Part shown: positions 62,400-64,000 of the stretch, piece by piece
Numbering within the stretch: the stretch's first letter is position 1
How the letters are laid out: each line of letters opens with the position of its first letter
Source of the DNA: Pseudomonas marginalis
Lineage (GTDB): Bacteria > Pseudomonadota > Gammaproteobacteria > Pseudomonadales > Pseudomonadaceae
Reading direction: 5' to 3'
NCBI RefSeq assembly: GCF_008692035.1
Contig: NZ_VTFG01000001.1
Span: forward strand, 2,852,001 to 2,916,000
DNA: 64,000 nt
The notes under the pieces: model-generated
What the model saw: the letters and a program-made list of their open reading frames with translations, nothing else
Told to the model about the DNA's origin: nothing
Databases searched by the model: none
Position numbers and translations under genes: made by a program

Positions 62400-64000
62400 T
62401 CAGTGCTCCACGACAGGTGAGGTTTCAACGGTGGCCGCGTGGTAGAGGCGCAAGGCCTCGCGTACCTGGACGGCCTCTTCCAGGCCCAGTACCTGACGGG
62501 CGATGGTCTGGCAGCCGGCCAGGTCCAGTCCGCGCACGGTGGCCTTGATGGTAGGGATCAGCGGCACACTGACCGACAACTCATCCACCCCCAGCCCGAG
62601 CAACACCGGCACCGCCAGGGCTTCGGACGCCAGTGCGCCGCATACGCCCACCCACTTGCCATGGGCATGGGCGGCCGTGACGGTGGTGGCGATCAGGCGC
62701 AATACCGCCGGGTGAAAGCTGTCGGCCTGGCTGGCCAGGCGCGGGTGATCACGGTCCATGGCCAGGGTGTATTGGGTCAGGTCGTTGGTGCCGATGGAGA
62801 AGAAATCCACATGGGGCGCAAACACATCGGCCATCAGGGCCGCAGACGGCACCTCGATCATGATGCCCAGTTTGGGCAACGCGCTGAGCCCAAGGGCCTG
62901 GGCTTCTTCCTCCATAATCTGGCGGGCCAGGTGCAGCTCCGACAGCAGGCTGACCATCGGCAACATGATATGCAGGCGTGCCAGCCCGGCACTGGCGAGG
63001 ATCGCGCGCAACTGTTCACGCAACAGCTCCGGGCGCTCCAGGCACAGGCGTATACCGCGCAGGCCCAGGAACGGGTTGGTTTCACTGTCCATCGGCACGT
63101 ACGCCAGGGGTTTATCGCCGCCGACGTCCAGGGTGCGCACCACCAGATTGCGCTCGGTGCCCAGGGCACGGGCGATGGCGCTGTAGGTGGCGGCCTGCTC
63201 ATCCACGCTTGGGGCGCGATTGCGATCCAGGTACAAAAACTCCGAGCGCAGCAGGCCGACGCCTTCGCCCCCGAGGGCCAGGGATTGCTCCACTTCCTGC
63301 AACGAAGCGACGTTGGCGCTCACCTCGACGTGATGGCCGTCGCGGGTAATCGCCGGCACTGACGCCTGCGCCACATCACGCTGACGTCGCAGCACGTGCT
63401 GCTTACGCGCAGCTTCCAGCTGTTCGATCTCGGCCAGGTTGGGGTCCAGGTGCAGCTCGCCCTTGTCGGCATCGAGCAGGACCTGTTTGCCATTGGCCAG
63501 CGCCAGCACTTCAAGCCCGACCCCGCATATGGCAGGCAGGCCCAAGGCCCGCGCCAGGATCGCGACATGGCTGGTCGCCCCGCCGCCGACGGTGACAAAC
63601 CCCAGCACCTTTTGGGGATCGAGGCTGGCGGTTTGCGAAGGCGTCAGTTGCTCGGCGACCAGGATCGCGCGGTCGGGCAGTTCCAAGGCGCGGTCTTGAA
63701 TACCGAGGATCAGCTTCAGCACACGCTGGCCGACATCCGCCAGGTCCGCCGCACGTTCGGCCAACAGGGCATTGCCCAGGCCCTGGAACAGCTGGGCAGT
63801 GGCAACCGTGGCGCTGTTCCAGGCAAACGCGGCGCTCTTGCCTTCGGCCAGCAGGCCATCGGCTTGTTCCAGCAGCGTCGGGTCTTCGAGCAATTCCTGA
63901 TGGGCACGGAAAATCTCCGCCTGGGCACTGCCTGCCGCCTGGGTTTGCAGGGCTTGCAGCGCTTCGGTTGCAGCCAACAGGCCACGCGCCAAAGCAGCAC
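62400..64000 (-). CDS. Second PTS enzyme I (C-terminal part, runs off right edge)
   Basis: The visible 533 codons form most of an enzyme I: the phospho-His in GGGATSHVAILARALGLPAI, the PEP-binding GVGLLRSEFLYLDR and SIGTNDLTQYTLAMDRDH, and the GKWVGVCGALASE motif. It is a clear paralogue of the EI part of NagF. By analogy the missing N-terminus probably holds EIIA and HPr, but that cannot be seen. The Cys-less IIB-like gene follows it. The target sugar system is unknown; no permease gene is in view. Confidence 0.85.
   Translation of the reverse strand, partial: AALARGLLAATEALQALQTQAAGSAQAEIFRAHQELLEDPTLLEQADGLLAEGKSAAFAWNSATVATAQLFQGLGNALLAERAADLADVGQRVLKLILGIQDRALELPDRAILVAEQLTPSQTASLDPQKVLGFVTVGGGATSHVAILARALGLPAICGVGLEVLALANGKQVLLDADKGELHLDPNLAEIEQLEAARKQHVLRRQRDVAQASVPAITRDGHHVEVSANVASLQEVEQSLALGGEGVGLLRSEFLYLDRNRAPSVDEQAATYSAIARALGTERNLVVRTLDVGGDKPLAYVPMDSETNPFLGLRGIRLCLERPELLREQLRAILASAGLARLHIMLPMVSLLSELHLARQIMEEEAQALGLSALPKLGIMIEVPSAALMADVFAPHVDFFSIGTNDLTQYTLAMDRDHPRLASQADSFHPAVLRLIATTVTAAHAHGKWVGVCGALASEALAVPVLLGLGVDELSVSVPLIPTIKATVRGLDLAGCQTIARQVLGLEEAVQVREALRLYHAATVETSPVVEH

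Overview
The window is a chromosomal segment of a Pseudomonas of the fluorescens group. The GC-rich codon use, the gene order (colRS/groESL/fxsA/ampG; hom-thrC/dsbC/xerD; ffh-rpsP-rimM-trmD-rplS; nag genes; purL/mltF) and the many GTGGGAGGGGGCTTGC-type and GCGAGCAAGC-type REP/REPIN repeats are typical of that group. It is mostly core genome. As far as I recall the P. aeruginosa map, it joins three blocks that lie apart there: colRS to ampG, proS to mprF, and recJ to mltF.

Layout. 1-3.9 kb: the metal-responsive two-component system ColS (cut by the left edge)/ColR, diverging from an LTA-synthase-like membrane sulfatase and a PAP2 phosphatase, all envelope functions. 3.9-8.6 kb: groEL/groES, fxsA, a HugZ-type haem-utilisation protein and a DUF481 outer-membrane protein, all on the minus strand. 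8.7-13.5 kb: an alkyltransferase-like DNA-repair protein, the muropeptide permease AmpG, proS and a lipoprotein. 13.6-19.5 kb: dinB, two initiator-tRNA genes each with its own promoter and terminator, and the MprF-type aminoacyl-phosphatidylglycerol synthase coupled to its AcvB/VirJ-type hydrolase. 19.6-25.3 kb: recJ, yaeQ, a CoA-transferase coupled to a periplasmic-binding-like protein, and two small proteins. 25.3-33.7 kb: thrC, hom, dsbC, xerD, then the translation operon rpsP-rimM-trmD-rplS and ffh. 33.9-41.5 kb: ccsA-like and CorC-like membrane proteins, an MHS-family permease, purT, a VUT protein, DUF1289, a gamma carbonic anhydrase and two Nudix hydrolases. 41.6-49.5 kb: an L,D-transpeptidase and the complete GlcNAc PTS operon (nagR-nagA-nagB-nagF-nagE), with a pair of inverted operators over its promoter. 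49.6-56 kb: a DUF6124 protein and a 1905-residue dermonecrotic-type toxin. 56.1-64 kb: a NIF3/YqfO-like protein, purL, mltF, a Cys-less PTS IIB-like protein and a second PTS enzyme I cut by the right edge.

The strongest candidates for new biology are three. The giant toxin ends in two tandem Tiki/ChaN/RRSP-like domains; the first has lost its Glu and one His and the second keeps the E-x-H...H set. Two PTS IIB-like domains, one fused to NagE and one free-standing beside the second enzyme I, have Ala at the phosphorylation Cys. A candidate ColR box lies in front of the LTA-synthase-like gene. Everything here comes from reading the sequence and from recalled family knowledge; no database search was run.
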